From: Sporosarcina sp. P13
Lineage (GTDB): Bacteria > Bacillota > Bacilli > Bacillales_A > Planococcaceae
Direction of reading: 5' to 3'
Assembly (NCBI RefSeq): GCF_002743055.1
Contig: NZ_PDYM01000017.1
Span: forward strand, 1-60,329
DNA length: 60,329 bases
In this document: one piece after another, positions 26,103-36,454 of the stretch
Position numbering within the stretch: position 1 is the first letter of the stretch
Layout: every line of letters starts with the position of its first letter
Position numbers and translations under genes: made by a program
Notes under the pieces: generated by a model
Seen by the model: the letters and a program-made list of their open reading frames with translations, nothing else
What the model was told of the DNA's origin: nothing
The model's database searches: none

Positions 26103-26681
26103 ATGAAGAAGATCGCTGGTCCACTGATAGTTGTCATTATTTTAGCAGTTATTGCCGCAATCATGATTGTTCCAAGCTATAATAAACTAGTGAATTTAGA
26201 AGAAGATGTGAATCAATCATATGCGCAAATCGAAACCCAGTTACAACGAAGAGTGGATTTAATTCCGAATTTGGTTAGTACAGTAAAGGGGTATGCGGCA
26301 CATGAAAAGGAAGTCATTGACAACATAGCGAACGCGCGTAGTAAAATGGCGGGTGCACAAGGGCCAGAAGAGCAAGCAGCTGCTGATTCAGAGCTTTCGA
26401 GTGCGTTAAGTAGATTATTGGTCGTAGTCGAAAACTACCCCGATTTGAAAGCGAACCAAAACTTCCAAGCATTAATGGATGAATTGGCGGGTACAGAGAA
26501 CCGAATCGCGGTGGCGCGTAAAGATTATAACGATGTAGTGTCTGAATTTAATCGTAGAGTTAAACGTTTTCCGGGGAAAATCATCGCATCCATGTTTGGT
26601 TTTGATGAAAAAGAATACTTTAAAGCGGTCGAAGGGGCGCAACAACCGCCAGCAGTCGATTTCGGGGATAACACGAAGTGA
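26103..26681 (+). CDS. lemA: LemA family protein
   Basis: This gene encodes 192 residues from ATG 26103 with AAAGGAG 9 bases upstream. One N-terminal transmembrane helix (PLIVVIILAVIAAIMIVPSY) is followed by a helical extracellular domain with the LemA hallmarks QIETQLQRRVDLIPNLVSTV and FNRRVKRFPGKIIASMFGF. LemA proteins are anchored outside the membrane and usually paired with a TPM-domain protein, as here. Their role is poorly defined and is linked to envelope stress or membrane protein quality control. The stop overlaps the next start by 4 bases. Confidence 0.92.
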   Translation: MKKIAGPLIVVIILAVIAAIMIVPSYNKLVNLEEDVNQSYAQIETQLQRRVDLIPNLVSTVKGYAAHEKEVIDNIANARSKMAGAQGPEEQAAADSELSSALSRLLVVVENYPDLKANQNFQALMDELAGTENRIAVARKDYNDVVSEFNRRVKRFPGKIIASMFGFDEKEYFKAVEGAQQPPAVDFGDNTK

Positions 26682-27454
26682 GGAATCGCTTCTGCATGTT
26701 CGTTGCAGTGCTGCTAGTCGCCCTGATCAGCACTGCAACACCTGCACATGCGGTTTCTGAAGTCGTAGTGGATGACGCGGAGATTCTATCGCCACAGCAA
26801 GAAGCAGAACTGCGGGATTATGGTCTCCGTTTACAACAGGCGACAAAAGTGGAATTTGCTGTTCGTACAGTGTATTCACTTGAAGGCGTGCCGGTTGAAG
26901 AGTATGCTGTTCGAAAACTTCGAGAGTTAAAATTAGGCGATGCCGAGATGAATAACGGTGCGCTACTAATCGTTTCTACTAAAAAAGATGAGGAAATGGG
27001 AATCAAACGCGAATTCTACCTAACAACAGGTTACGGATTAGAAGGTGCGCTTCCAGACGGTAAAATTGGACGCATTATCGACGAAGTAGCTATGCCTTAT
27101 TTAGAAAACGAACAACCTGATATGGCTATTATGGAAGCCTATAAAGCTTTCTTCAATGAAATCGCTGCAGAATATGGATTAGAAGGCGATGAGTTACCGG
27201 TTGCCTATGCTGAATCACAGGGAGAGCCGGGTGTTCCGTCATTCGTAGTAGTCATTATTGTGATATTTCTTCTTTATCGTATGTTTAAGGGTGGAGGCGG
27301 ACGAGGTGGTGGCCCTGGCGGCAGATCCCGTAGCGGCCCTATATTTTTCCCAGGTTCAATGGGTGGAGGTAGTGGCGGTGGTTTCAGAGGTGGCGGAGGT
27401 GGCTTTGGAGGCGGCGGTTCCGGAGGCGGAGGCGGTGCTGGACGAAGTTGGTGA
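26678..27454 (+). CDS. TPM-domain membrane protein (YgcG family)
   Basis: This gene encodes 258 residues from GTG 26678, which overlaps the lemA stop. A signal peptide ends at ATPAHA. A TPM domain covers about residues 30-170 (VVDDAEILSPQQEAELRDYG to GKIGRIIDEVAMPYLEN), then one transmembrane helix (SFVVVIIVIFLLYRMF). The tail is almost pure Gly with Arg and Ser (GGGGFGGGGSGGGGGAGRSW). Such Gly-rich tails are common in lemA-linked TPM proteins. The domain probably faces outward and acts with LemA. A terminator follows at 27470. Confidence 0.88.
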   Translation: MRNRFCMFVAVLLVALISTATPAHAVSEVVVDDAEILSPQQEAELRDYGLRLQQATKVEFAVRTVYSLEGVPVEEYAVRKLRELKLGDAEMNNGALLIVSTKKDEEMGIKREFYLTTGYGLEGALPDGKIGRIIDEVAMPYLENEQPDMAIMEAYKAFFNEIAAEYGLEGDELPVAYAESQGEPGVPSFVVVIIVIFLLYRMFKGGGGRGGGPGGRSRSGPIFFPGSMGGGSGGGFRGGGGGFGGGGSGGGGGAGRSW

Positions 27455-27469
27455 CGTGTTTGAATTTGT

Positions 27470-27513
27470 GACAAGTATTGAGAGTCGTTATGCTCTTAGT
27501 ACTTGTTTTTTTG
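27470..27513 (+). terminator. Terminator after the lemA/TPM operon
   Basis: ACAAGTATTGAGAG pairs with CTCTTAGTACTTGT and is followed by seven T residues. Confidence 0.85.
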
Positions 27514-27538
27514 ATTGGAGTTTGTGGTTTTTTTCTGA

Positions 27539-27797
27539 GTTCTATGATCACTTGCGGAGTTCTATGAGCGTGTGGAGTGTTTCAATGATCACTTGCGGAG
27601 TTCTATGAGCGCGTGAGTGGTTTCAATGATCGCTTGCGGGGTTCTATGAGCGTGTGGAGTGTTTCAATGATCACTTGCGGGGTTCTATGAGCGCGTGAGT
27701 GGTTCCAATGATCGCTTGCGGGGTTCTATGAGCGTGTGGAGTGTTTCAATGATCACTTGCGGAGTTCTATGAGCGTGCGATGTGTTTCTATGATCCC
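27539..27797 (+). repeat. 41-bp tandem repeat array
   Basis: Five full 41-bp units plus partial units at each end. Each unit has two related halves, GTTCTATGAGCGTGTGGAGT (20 bases) and GTTTCAATGATCACTTGCGG plus one base (21 bases). Units alternate between GTGTGG/ATCACTT and GCGTGA/ATCGCTT forms. It fills the space between the lemA/TPM terminator and the glutaredoxin-like gene. Frames read through it but none has a convincing start, so I treat it as noncoding. Confidence 0.9.
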
Positions 27798-27882
27798 CAC
27801 ACTCCAGGCATCCTTTTTATTGATTGTCTGCATTACCTTCTATACTATAAATAACAACACACTAATTCACGAGGTGATTCAA

Positions 27883-28113
27883 ATGAAATACAAATTTTAC
27901 ACGAGACCCAATTGTCCACTTTGCGTAGAAGCGGAGCACATGCTACGTTTGGTCGCAGAAGATCACAACATCGAATGGGAGACATATAATATAGAAGAAG
28001 ATGATGAAATCCATGAAAAATACATGCTGATGATTCCGGTTCTTGAACAAAATGGAGACGTTGTATTGTATGGGAATATCGGCTATATCGATATTTTGGA
28101 AATAATTGAATAA
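27883..28113 (+). CDS. Glutaredoxin-like thioredoxin-fold protein
   Basis: This gene encodes 76 residues from ATG 27883 with GAGGTG upstream. The redox motif is CPLC (Cys11, Cys14) after an N-terminal KFYTRPN strand, and MIPVLEQNGDVVLYGNI contains the cis-proline of the thioredoxin fold. It matches the glutaredoxin-like family of about 80 residues. It lies just upstream of cggR in the same direction but is separated from it by the cggR promoter, so it is its own unit. Its partner protein is unknown. Confidence 0.85.
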   Translation: MKYKFYTRPNCPLCVEAEHMLRLVAEDHNIEWETYNIEEDDEIHEKYMLMIPVLEQNGDVVLYGNIGYIDILEIIE

Positions 28114-28130
28114 TGAAGGCGCTTTCCTTA

Positions 28131-28159
28131 TTGTGTTTCAATTCAATGAATGCTATAAT
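28131..28159 (+). promoter_or_regulatory. Predicted sigma-A promoter of the cggR-gapA operon
   Basis: TTGTGT at 28131-28136 and TATAAT at 28154-28159 are spaced exactly 17 bases apart. The transcript would start near 28166, just before the CggR operator. Confidence 0.75.
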
Positions 28160-28185
28160 CACGGTATAGTATTTTTTTATTATAG

Positions 28186-28238
28186 GTGGGACATAATAGT
28201 TAGTAAGGGATCAAAAATAACCCACCTGAAAAGAGTGA
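28186..28238 (+). promoter_or_regulatory. CggR operator and leader hairpin
   Basis: TGGGACATAATAG at 28187 and AGGGATCAAAAATAA at 28206 are direct half-sites 19 bases apart, like the two-half-site operator CggR uses in Bacillus subtilis (consensus CGGGAC). AGGTGGG at 28184-28190 can also pair with CCCACCT at 28221-28227 in the mRNA leader. Location just after the promoter fits repression by blocking initiation or elongation. Confidence 0.6.
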
Positions 28239-28243
28239 TGTAA

Positions 28244-29269
28244 TTGAACTTATCATTTATCGATGCACAACATGCACTTGTACCTGAACTTCCTACATTA
28301 ATCGAACAACGTTATCATATGCTGAAATTGATTAAGATATCAGGTCCGGTTGGCAGACGAACACTTAGTTCCATGTCCGGCTATTCTGAACGTGAAACGC
28401 GAACGATGCTCGAATTATTAAAAGAACAAGAACTAGTGAATATTGCAAAAGAAGGCGTATCCGTTACAGAAAAAGGTATAGAAGTACTCTTTGTCTTACA
28501 TGATACGATTGAAGAAAGATCAGGTAGGCATCAATTGGCAAATGAACTAACGCGGCGATTAGCTATCCAAAAAGTCCATGTAGTAGAAGGTGATTCGGAT
28601 CATTCAGAGTTAACAAAGCAACTTCTCGGCATGCAGACAGCGAAGCAATTCCGTACGCATATTCAAAATCGTAAAATCGTAGCGGTCACAGGTGGTAGTT
28701 CAGTAGCGGGCATTCCACCTTTCATGCAGAACGATGAATTATCCGATGTATTATTCGTCGCAGCAAGAGGTGGAGTAGGAGAAGAACTAGGTTTACAGGC
28801 GAATATAATTGCAGCTTCCTTCGCTGAAGCTTGCGATGCATCTTACAAAGCGTTTTATTACCCCGACACTCTAAGTGAAGAGGCACATGCGGTATTCCAG
28901 CATGAGCCGGCTGCTAAAGAGATGTTGGAATTATATAGCAAGACAGAATGTGTCATACATGGTATTGGCGATGCTTCTAGAATGGCGCTGTTGCGAAATT
29001 CATCCGACAAAGAACAGCAAATTCTTGTAGAACGTCAAGCGAAGGGCGAGGCATTCGGCTTTTATTTCAATCAACAAGGGGAAATTGTTCATCGAATTCG
29101 CACAGTCGGTATACAGATTGAGCAGCTGCAACAAGTTCCTTTGCTATTTGCTGTAGCAGGGGGGGCGAGTAAAGCACAAGCAATTCTATCTTACTTAGCG
29201 AGTGCGCCACCTCAAACGATTTTAATAACAGATGAAGCTGCAGCTGAAGAAATGTTGGCACTAATGTAA
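28244..29269 (+). CDS. cggR: Central glycolytic genes regulator CggR
   Basis: This gene encodes 341 residues from a TTG start with AAGAGTGATG upstream. The N-terminal winged helix-turn-helix (about 25-90, SGPVGRRTLSSMSGYSERET) and the C-terminal SorC-type sugar-phosphate domain (GGSSVAGIPPFM at 150-161, RGGVGEELGLQANII at 175-189) match CggR. It represses the operon it heads until fructose-1,6-bisphosphate binds. The order before gapA, pgk, tpiA, gpmI and eno supports the call. Confidence 0.95.
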   Translation: MNLSFIDAQHALVPELPTLIEQRYHMLKLIKISGPVGRRTLSSMSGYSERETRTMLELLKEQELVNIAKEGVSVTEKGIEVLFVLHDTIEERSGRHQLANELTRRLAIQKVHVVEGDSDHSELTKQLLGMQTAKQFRTHIQNRKIVAVTGGSSVAGIPPFMQNDELSDVLFVAARGGVGEELGLQANIIAASFAEACDASYKAFYYPDTLSEEAHAVFQHEPAAKEMLELYSKTECVIHGIGDASRMALLRNSSDKEQQILVERQAKGEAFGFYFNQQGEIVHRIRTVGIQIEQLQQVPLLFAVAGGASKAQAILSYLASAPPQTILITDEAAAEEMLALM

Positions 29270-29333
29270 CTAAGGATTTAATCGCCCGCGATGGGCAAAC
29301 ATATAACAACAACTTACACGGAGGCGATTGATT

Positions 29334-30341
29334 ATGACAGTAAAATTAGCGATTAACGGGTTTGGACGAATTGGACGAGTGGTTTTACGTGAAGCGTTGA
29401 AAACAAAAGATGTGGAAGTCGTAGCAATCAACGACTTGACAGACGCAGCGATGCTTGCTCACTTACTGAAATATGACTCCGTCCACGGTATTTTAGATGC
29501 AGACGTACAATCAGACGAATCTGCATTACTTGTTAACGATAAGAAAGTGAAAGTATTTGCAGAAAAAGACCCTGCGAATTTGCCGTGGAAAGAATTAGGC
29601 GTAGATATCGTAATCGACTGTACAGGCGTATTCCGCGATACAAAATCACTACAAAAACATATCGATGCAGGCGCTAAAAAAGTCATTCTATCGGCTCCGG
29701 CTAAAGGTGATATGACGACGCTTGTTATGGGTGTCAATGAAGGAACATACGATGCAGCAAACGACCATATTGTCTCCAATGCATCGTGTACAACAAACTG
29801 TCTAGCGCCGATCGTAAAAGTATTGAATGATGAATTCGGTATTAAACGCGGCATGATGACGACGATTCACTCCTACACGAATGATCAGCGCATCTTAGAT
29901 CTACCTCACGAAGACTACAGACGTGCACGTGCGGCTGGCGAGTCCATGATTCCAACGACCACTGGTGCGGCATCTGCTGTAACGAAAGTCATTCCTGAAC
30001 TTAAAGGGAAACTAGATGGAATGGCTGTGCGTGTGCCGACTCCGAACGTTTCACTTGTAGACTTTGTGACAGAATTAAATACAGATGTCACAGTAGAGCA
30101 AGTCAATGAAGTGTTGAAAAAAGCTTCTGAAAACGAGTTGGCAGGCTATTTATACTTCAGCGAATTGCCTTTAGTTTCTATTGATTACAACGGCAATACC
30201 GCGTCATCAACAGTTGACGGGCTCTCTACAATGATCATGGAAGGCAACATGGTGAAAGTCATTTCTTGGTATGATAACGAATCAGGTTACTCTGCACGTT
30301 GTATCGATTTAGCTCGTTACATGCATAAACAAGGTCTTTAA
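29334..30341 (+). CDS. gapA: Glyceraldehyde-3-phosphate dehydrogenase, glycolytic
   Basis: This gene encodes 335 residues from ATG 29334 with GGAGGCG upstream. The NAD-binding loop is INGFGRIGR, Asp34 (AINDLTD) favours NAD, and the catalytic Cys152 sits in SNASCTTNCLAP. It oxidises glyceraldehyde-3-phosphate to 1,3-bisphosphoglycerate in glycolysis. It is the second gene of the CggR-controlled operon. A strong terminator follows, which should make gapA mRNA more abundant than the distal genes. Confidence 0.97.
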   Translation: MTVKLAINGFGRIGRVVLREALKTKDVEVVAINDLTDAAMLAHLLKYDSVHGILDADVQSDESALLVNDKKVKVFAEKDPANLPWKELGVDIVIDCTGVFRDTKSLQKHIDAGAKKVILSAPAKGDMTTLVMGVNEGTYDAANDHIVSNASCTTNCLAPIVKVLNDEFGIKRGMMTTIHSYTNDQRILDLPHEDYRRARAAGESMIPTTTGAASAVTKVIPELKGKLDGMAVRVPTPNVSLVDFVTELNTDVTVEQVNEVLKKASENELAGYLYFSELPLVSIDYNGNTASSTVDGLSTMIMEGNMVKVISWYDNESGYSARCIDLARYMHKQGL

Positions 30342-30417
30342 ATCGACAATTCATACGAATCTATCATTAATCATAGCCAATCTACTGGTAACCCATTATA
30401 ATGAATAAATATGGGTG

Positions 30418-30448
30418 AGAGGAACGGAGAAACCCGTTCCTCTTTTTA
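30418..30448 (+). terminator. Intra-operon terminator between gapA and pgk
   Basis: AGAGGAACGG pairs with CCGTTCCTCT around a 6-base loop and is followed by TTTTT. The stem is perfect over 10 pairs. It lies 26 bases before the pgk start and should let only part of the transcripts continue. Confidence 0.85.
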
Positions 30449-30473
30449 TATTATCTCGGAGGAGGATTTATCC

Positions 30474-31661
30474 ATGAAGTTGAAAAAAACGATTAGAGAT
30501 ATCGAATTAAACGGTAAGCGCGTATTTTGTCGTGTGGATTTTAACGTACCAATGGAAGACGGTAAAGTAACGGATGACACACGGATCCGTGCAGCATTGC
30601 CGACAATTGAGTATATGACAGGTGAAGGGGCAAAAGTTATTTTAGCTAGTCACTTAGGTCGTCCAAAAGGCGAAGTCAAAGAAGATATGCGTTTGACACC
30701 GGCTGGGGATAAATTGTCCGAACTTCTTGGTAAACCAGTACGTAAATTAGACGCTTCGATTGGGGAAGATGTACAACAAGCGATTGCTCGGATGAAAGAC
30801 GGCGAAGTAATTTTGCTTGAAAATGTTCGCTTTAATCCAGGAGAAGAAAAAAATGATGCAGAACTATCGAAGAAATTTGCGGATCTTGCAGATGTATTCG
30901 TCAATGATGCATTCGGAACTGCGCACCGTGCACACGCGTCAACTGCCGGTATTGCACAATACATACCTGGTGTTCTTGGGTTCTTGCTTGAAAAGGAACT
31001 AGACGTTCTTGGTAAAGCATTGTCAGATCCTGAACGACCTTTCACTGCGATTATCGGTGGAGCTAAAGTAAAAGATAAAATCGGTGTAATTGATAACTTG
31101 TTAGATAAAGTAGACAACCTATTGATCGGCGGCGGACTGTCTTATACATTCACGCGTGCTCAAGGTCATCAAACAGGCGATTCTTTAGTAGAAGAAGATA
31201 AAGTAGAATTGGCGAAGTCGTTCATTGAAAAAGCAAAACAAAAAGCAGTGAATCTGTACTTGCCGACAGATGCAGTCGTTGCGAATGCGTTTTCAGTAGA
31301 TGCAGAGACGAAAACGGTGGCAGTAGATGCAATTACAGAAGGTTGGATGGGTCTTGATATCGGACCTGAAACAGCCGAACGTTATAAGCAAGTGATCAAA
31401 GACTCAAAGTTCGTTATTTGGAACGGGCCGATGGGTGTCTTCGAAATGGAACCTTTTGCGAATGGTACAAAAACTGTAGCAGATGCGATGGCAGAAACAA
31501 ATGCTTATACTGTAATTGGTGGGGGAGACTCCGCAGCAGCAGTTGAGAAGTTTGCAGTTGCAGAAAACATGGACCACGTATCGACTGGTGGCGGTGCTTC
31601 ACTTGAGTTCATGGAAGGCAAGGAACTACCAGGAGTAGCTGTATTACAAGATCGAGAATAG
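30474..31661 (+). CDS. pgk: Phosphoglycerate kinase
   Basis: This gene encodes 395 residues from ATG 30474 with GGAGGAGG upstream; a longer frame starts inside the terminator hairpin. Family blocks are present: [20 protein letters not shown] near the N-terminus, SHLGRPKG, the nucleotide-binding [12 protein letters not shown], and [12 protein letters not shown] with [10 protein letters not shown] at the C-terminus. It makes ATP from 1,3-bisphosphoglycerate. Expression comes from read-through of the gapA-distal terminator or from a weak internal promoter. Confidence 0.97.
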   Translation: MKLKKTIRDIELNGKRVFCRVDFNVPMEDGKVTDDTRIRAALPTIEYMTGEGAKVILASHLGRPKGEVKEDMRLTPAGDKLSELLGKPVRKLDASIGEDVQQAIARMKDGEVILLENVRFNPGEEKNDAELSKKFADLADVFVNDAFGTAHRAHASTAGIAQYIPGVLGFLLEKELDVLGKALSDPERPFTAIIGGAKVKDKIGVIDNLLDKVDNLLIGGGLSYTFTRAQGHQTGDSLVEEDKVELAKSFIEKAKQKAVNLYLPTDAVVANAFSVDAETKTVAVDAITEGWMGLDIGPETAERYKQVIKDSKFVIWNGPMGVFEMEPFANGTKTVADAMAETNAYTVIGGGDSAAAVEKFAVAENMDHVSTGGGASLEFMEGKELPGVAVLQDRE

Positions 31662-31672
31662 GAGAGATTCTT

Positions 31673-32437
31673 TTGCGAAAACGAATTATTGCGGGCAATT
31701 GGAAAATGTACAAACTACCCAATGAAGCTGCGGATTTTGCGGAACAAATCAAAGAACGACTCACAGCATCAGATCAAGTGGAGGCAGTCATCTGTCCACC
31801 TGCACTTTATATAGGGGACTTACTGCAACGGTTTGAAACAAGTGCTGTAAAAGTTGGTGCACAAACGATGCATGACACAATAGAAGGCGCTTTTACGGGA
31901 GAAGTTAGCCCGGCAATGCTTGAAAGCTTAGGCGTACACTACGTTATTCTTGGACACTCGGAACGTCGTCAGTACTTCAATGAAACAGACGAAACAGTCA
32001 ACAAGAAAGTACATGCTGCATTCAATCACCACTTGACACCAATCGTCTGCGTAGGCGAAACATTGGAGCAACGTGAAACGCATGAAACGGTTTCGATCGT
32101 TTCTGCGCAAGTAGAGGCAGCTTTTGCTAACGTAACGGCTGAACAAGCGAAGCAATCTGTCATTGCTTACGAACCTATTTGGGCAATCGGTACTGGAAAA
32201 ACAGCAACGGCAGACGATGCCAATGAAGTGTGTGCGGCAATTCGTCATAAAGTAGAAACGATTTACTCAAAAGAAGTGGCAGACGCGATTCGCATTCAAT
32301 ACGGAGGCAGTGTGAAACCTGAAAATATTGCAGAATTACTGAGTAAAGAACATATTGATGGTGCACTAGTTGGTGGAGCAAGTTTGGATCCTGAAGCGTT
32401 TGTTCAATTGGTGGAGGCTGGGACTCATGGCGAATAA
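31673..32437 (+). CDS. tpiA: Triosephosphate isomerase
   Basis: This gene encodes 254 residues from a TTG start with GGAGAG upstream. The catalytic residues are Lys11 (AGNWKMYK), His95 (ILGHSERR) and Glu167 ([11 protein letters not shown]), with the phosphate loop at [11 protein letters not shown]. It interconverts dihydroxyacetone phosphate and glyceraldehyde-3-phosphate. The stop overlaps the gpmI start by 11 bases. Confidence 0.97.
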   Translation: MRKRIIAGNWKMYKLPNEAADFAEQIKERLTASDQVEAVICPPALYIGDLLQRFETSAVKVGAQTMHDTIEGAFTGEVSPAMLESLGVHYVILGHSERRQYFNETDETVNKKVHAAFNHHLTPIVCVGETLEQRETHETVSIVSAQVEAAFANVTAEQAKQSVIAYEPIWAIGTGKTATADDANEVCAAIRHKVETIYSKEVADAIRIQYGGSVKPENIAELLSKEHIDGALVGGASLDPEAFVQLVEAGTHGE

Positions 32438-33953
32438 ACCAGTCGCGCTCATTATTCTCGACGGTTTCGGTTTGCGAGAGGAAACTTACGGAAATGCTGT
32501 AGCGCACGCAAAGATTCCGAACATTGATTTATTGATGAAAAACTTTCCTCATGCCACGTTAAGCGCATGTGGTGAAGATGTCGGTTTACCTGAAGGACAA
32601 ATGGGGAATTCTGAAGTGGGACATTTGAATATCGGTGCCGGGCGCATCGTGTATCAAAGTCTGACACGTATCAATAAGTCCATTCGTGAAGGTGAATTTT
32701 TTGAAAATGAGACTCTTTTAGAGACGATGGAACATGTGAAAACGAAACAGTCTGCACTGCATGTGATGGGCTTGTTGTCTGACGGTGGTGTTCACAGTCA
32801 CTATGAGCATTTATTCGCTTTATTGAAACTAGCGAAAGAAACAGGTGTGGAGAAAGTCTATTTACATGCGTTCCTTGACGGACGTGATGTCGGACCGACG
32901 ACTGCTTTGCCTTATATTAAGCGTACAGAAGATGCCATGAACGAAGTAGGCGTGGGACAAATTGCGAGCGTGTCTGGACGGTATTTTGCGATGGACCGTG
33001 ATAAGCGTTGGGATCGTGTGCAGAAGACCTATGACGCAATGGTTTATGGCATCGGTACACAATATAAATCAGCAGAAGAAGGAGTTCGGGCTTCTTATAC
33101 CGAAGAGATACATGATGAATTTATTGAGCCGTTTGTGGTACAACAAGACGGTAAGCCAGTAGCGTCTGTCGAAAACGGGGATGCGGTCATTTTCTTTAAT
33201 TTCCGTCCCGATCGTGCGATTCAATTGTCTCGCGCGTTCACACAACCTGATTTTGATGGTTTCGATAGAGGAGTCAAGAAATTTACAGACTTACATTTTG
33301 TCGGCTTTACGCATTATAATGATGATGTAGTAGCAGATATTGTCTTCCACAATGTCAATTTGACGAAAACTGTTGGTGAAGTGTTGGAAGATCATGGGAA
33401 ACGTCAATTGCGTATTGCGGAGACGGAAAAGTATCCGCATGTCACGTTTTTCATGAGTGGTGGACGCGAAGAGACATTTGAAGGGGAAACTCGGATTTTG
33501 ATTAATTCGCCGAAAGTCGCGACCTATGATTTACAACCTGAAATGAGTGCGTATGAAGTGACGGATGCGTTAATCGCGGAAATCGAAGCAGAACGTCAAG
33601 ATGCGATCATTTTGAACTTTGCCAACCCAGACATGGTCGGACATAGCGGTATGCTAGAGCCAACTGTCAAAGCGATTGAAACGGTAGACGAGTGTCTAGG
33701 AAGAATTATCGATGCAATATTCGCTAAAGGCGGTTCAGCTATCGTAACAGCGGATCACGGCAATGCCGATGAAGTAATTACCATTGGAGGACAACCAATG
33801 ACGGCACATACGACGAATCCTGTGCCTGTGATCATTACACAACCAGATATTACGATGCGAACAGATGGCATACTTGCCGATTTAGCACCAACGATGTTGA
33901 AAATGTTAGGAATTCCACAACCGGTTGAAATGACCGGAAAACCATTATTCTAA
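32427..33953 (+). CDS. gpmI: 2,3-bisphosphoglycerate-independent phosphoglycerate mutase
   Basis: This gene encodes 508 residues from ATG 32427 with GGTGGAGG upstream, inside the end of tpiA. The alkaline-phosphatase-like metal centre is seen in ILDGFGLRE and in [10 protein letters not shown] near the C-terminus. The phosphorylated Ser62 sits in [14 protein letters not shown]. It needs manganese and moves phosphate from carbon 3 to carbon 2 of phosphoglycerate. Spore formers rely on this enzyme, whose manganese need links it to metal uptake. Confidence 0.97.
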   Translation: MANKPVALIILDGFGLREETYGNAVAHAKIPNIDLLMKNFPHATLSACGEDVGLPEGQMGNSEVGHLNIGAGRIVYQSLTRINKSIREGEFFENETLLETMEHVKTKQSALHVMGLLSDGGVHSHYEHLFALLKLAKETGVEKVYLHAFLDGRDVGPTTALPYIKRTEDAMNEVGVGQIASVSGRYFAMDRDKRWDRVQKTYDAMVYGIGTQYKSAEEGVRASYTEEIHDEFIEPFVVQQDGKPVASVENGDAVIFFNFRPDRAIQLSRAFTQPDFDGFDRGVKKFTDLHFVGFTHYNDDVVADIVFHNVNLTKTVGEVLEDHGKRQLRIAETEKYPHVTFFMSGGREETFEGETRILINSPKVATYDLQPEMSAYEVTDALIAEIEAERQDAIILNFANPDMVGHSGMLEPTVKAIETVDECLGRIIDAIFAKGGSAIVTADHGNADEVITIGGQPMTAHTTNPVPVIITQPDITMRTDGILADLAPTMLKMLGIPQPVEMTGKPLF

Positions 33954-35261
<1,308 letters not shown>

Positions 35262-35303
35262 GACATCCTCCGCTTGTTAGTTGGCACAATTTGCAACTAA
35301 AGG

Positions 35304-35332
35304 TTGTGCCAATGACATAGCTTTGTTAAAAT
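35304..35332 (+). promoter_or_regulatory. Predicted sigma-A promoter of secG-esterase-rnr
   Basis: TTGTGC at 35304-35309 and TAAAAT at 35327-35332 are spaced 17 bases apart. The -35 lies in the right arm of an inverted repeat, TTGGCACAA (35281) / TTGTGCCAA (35304), which has no T-tract and may be an operator or an enolase mRNA 3' hairpin. Confidence 0.5.
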
Positions 35333-35369
35333 AGAAATGTTATGATTTGCTATTTTGGAGGTGGAAAAC

Positions 35370-35597
35370 ATGCATGCCGTTTTAACAGCATCGCTTGTAG
35401 TTGTAGCTATAGCATTAATCGTTGTCGTATTATTGCAATCCGGTAAAAGTGCAGGACTGTCAGGAGCCATCTCCGGAGGTGCTGAACAACTTTTCGGAAA
35501 ACAAAAAGCCCGTGGATTAGACCTAGTACTTCAAAGAGCTACGATCGTTCTATCCGTCTTATTTTTTGTCTTAACAATTGCGATTATGAAAATATAA
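35370..35597 (+). CDS. secG: Protein translocase subunit SecG
   Basis: This gene encodes 75 residues from ATG 35370 with GGAGGTGG upstream. Two transmembrane helices ([20 protein letters not shown] and [15 protein letters not shown]) flank the conserved [20 protein letters not shown] loop. SecG is the small stimulating subunit of the SecYEG channel. The order eno-secG-esterase-rnr-smpB-ssrA matches Bacillus. A terminator separates it from the esterase gene. Confidence 0.95.
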   Translation: MHAVLTASLVVVAIALIVVVLLQSGKSAGLSGAISGGAEQLFGKQKARGLDLVLQRATIVLSVLFFVLTIAIMKI

Positions 35598-35604
35598 ACA
35601 TGTA

Positions 35605-35641
35605 AGCGCCTGACCAAGATTGAACGGTCAGGCGCTTTTCT
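35605..35641 (+). terminator. Terminator after secG
   Basis: AGCGCCTGACC pairs with GGTCAGGCGCT, followed by TTTCTT. Confidence 0.85.
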
Positions 35642-35659
35642 TAGAAAGGATCGAAAGAC

Positions 35660-36406
35660 ATGCGAATCGCTCAGCCCAAACCATTTTTCTTTGAACATGG
35701 CAAACGTGCGGTATTACTATTACACGGTTTCACTGGTACATCCGCAGACGTTCGGATGCTCGGCCGGTTTCTGGAAAAACATAATTATACTTCTATGGCA
35801 CCACATTATCGAGGACATGGTGTACCACCAGAGGAATTGATTGAAACGAATCCTGCGCAGTGGTGGGAAGATGTATTGGCTGCATATAATCAGTTGAAAG
35901 ACACAGGCTATGAAGAGATTGCTGTGGTGGGATTATCCCTTGGTGGCGTATTTTCATTGAAGCTCGCAGCGGATTTTCCGTTAAAAGGTGTCGTCACGAT
36001 GTGTGCACCAATGACGATGAAAACGACCGATCTTATGTGGCAAGGCGTGTTGAAATATGCACGTGACTACAAAAAGTTCGCAGGTGACCCTGACGAGCTG
36101 ATCCAACAAGAAATGACAGAGCTGAAAACAAAGTCGATGCCTGGATTAAACGATTTACGGTCGTTGGTCGAAGGTGTGCGAGAGAAAGTTAACTGCATTT
36201 ATACACCATTACTCGTTATTCAATCAAGACACGATGAAGTGATTGATGCGAATTCCGCACAAATCATTTATGACGAAGCCGAATCCACAGAAAAAGAACT
36301 ACAATGGTATGAACAATCCGGACATGTCATTACATTGGGGCCGGAAAAAGCACAACTTCACGAAAATGTGCTGGAATTTCTTGAAACCCTTGATTGGCAA
36401 GAGTGA
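35660..36406 (+). CDS. Carboxylesterase (Est30/YvaK type)
   Basis: This gene encodes a 248-residue alpha/beta hydrolase with AGAAAGG upstream. The nucleophile Ser93 is in VGLSLGGVF, with Asp192 (SRHDEVID) and His222 (QSGHVITL), matching the triad of Geobacillus Est30. [13 protein letters not shown] provides the oxyanion region. It acts on short-chain esters in the cytosol. Its conserved place between secG and rnr in Bacillales supports the call. Confidence 0.93.
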   Translation: MRIAQPKPFFFEHGKRAVLLLHGFTGTSADVRMLGRFLEKHNYTSMAPHYRGHGVPPEELIETNPAQWWEDVLAAYNQLKDTGYEEIAVVGLSLGGVFSLKLAADFPLKGVVTMCAPMTMKTTDLMWQGVLKYARDYKKFAGDPDELIQQEMTELKTKSMPGLNDLRSLVEGVREKVNCIYTPLLVIQSRHDEVIDANSAQIIYDEAESTEKELQWYEQSGHVITLGPEKAQLHENVLEFLETLDWQE

Positions 36407-36454
36407 AAAAAGGGGAAGGTACTATTAGAAACTATATAAGGAGGAGATGATTGT

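Noticed and set aside
27274..27474. Pro-rich minus-strand frame
   Set aside because: It is only the reverse of the Gly-rich tail of the TPM protein.
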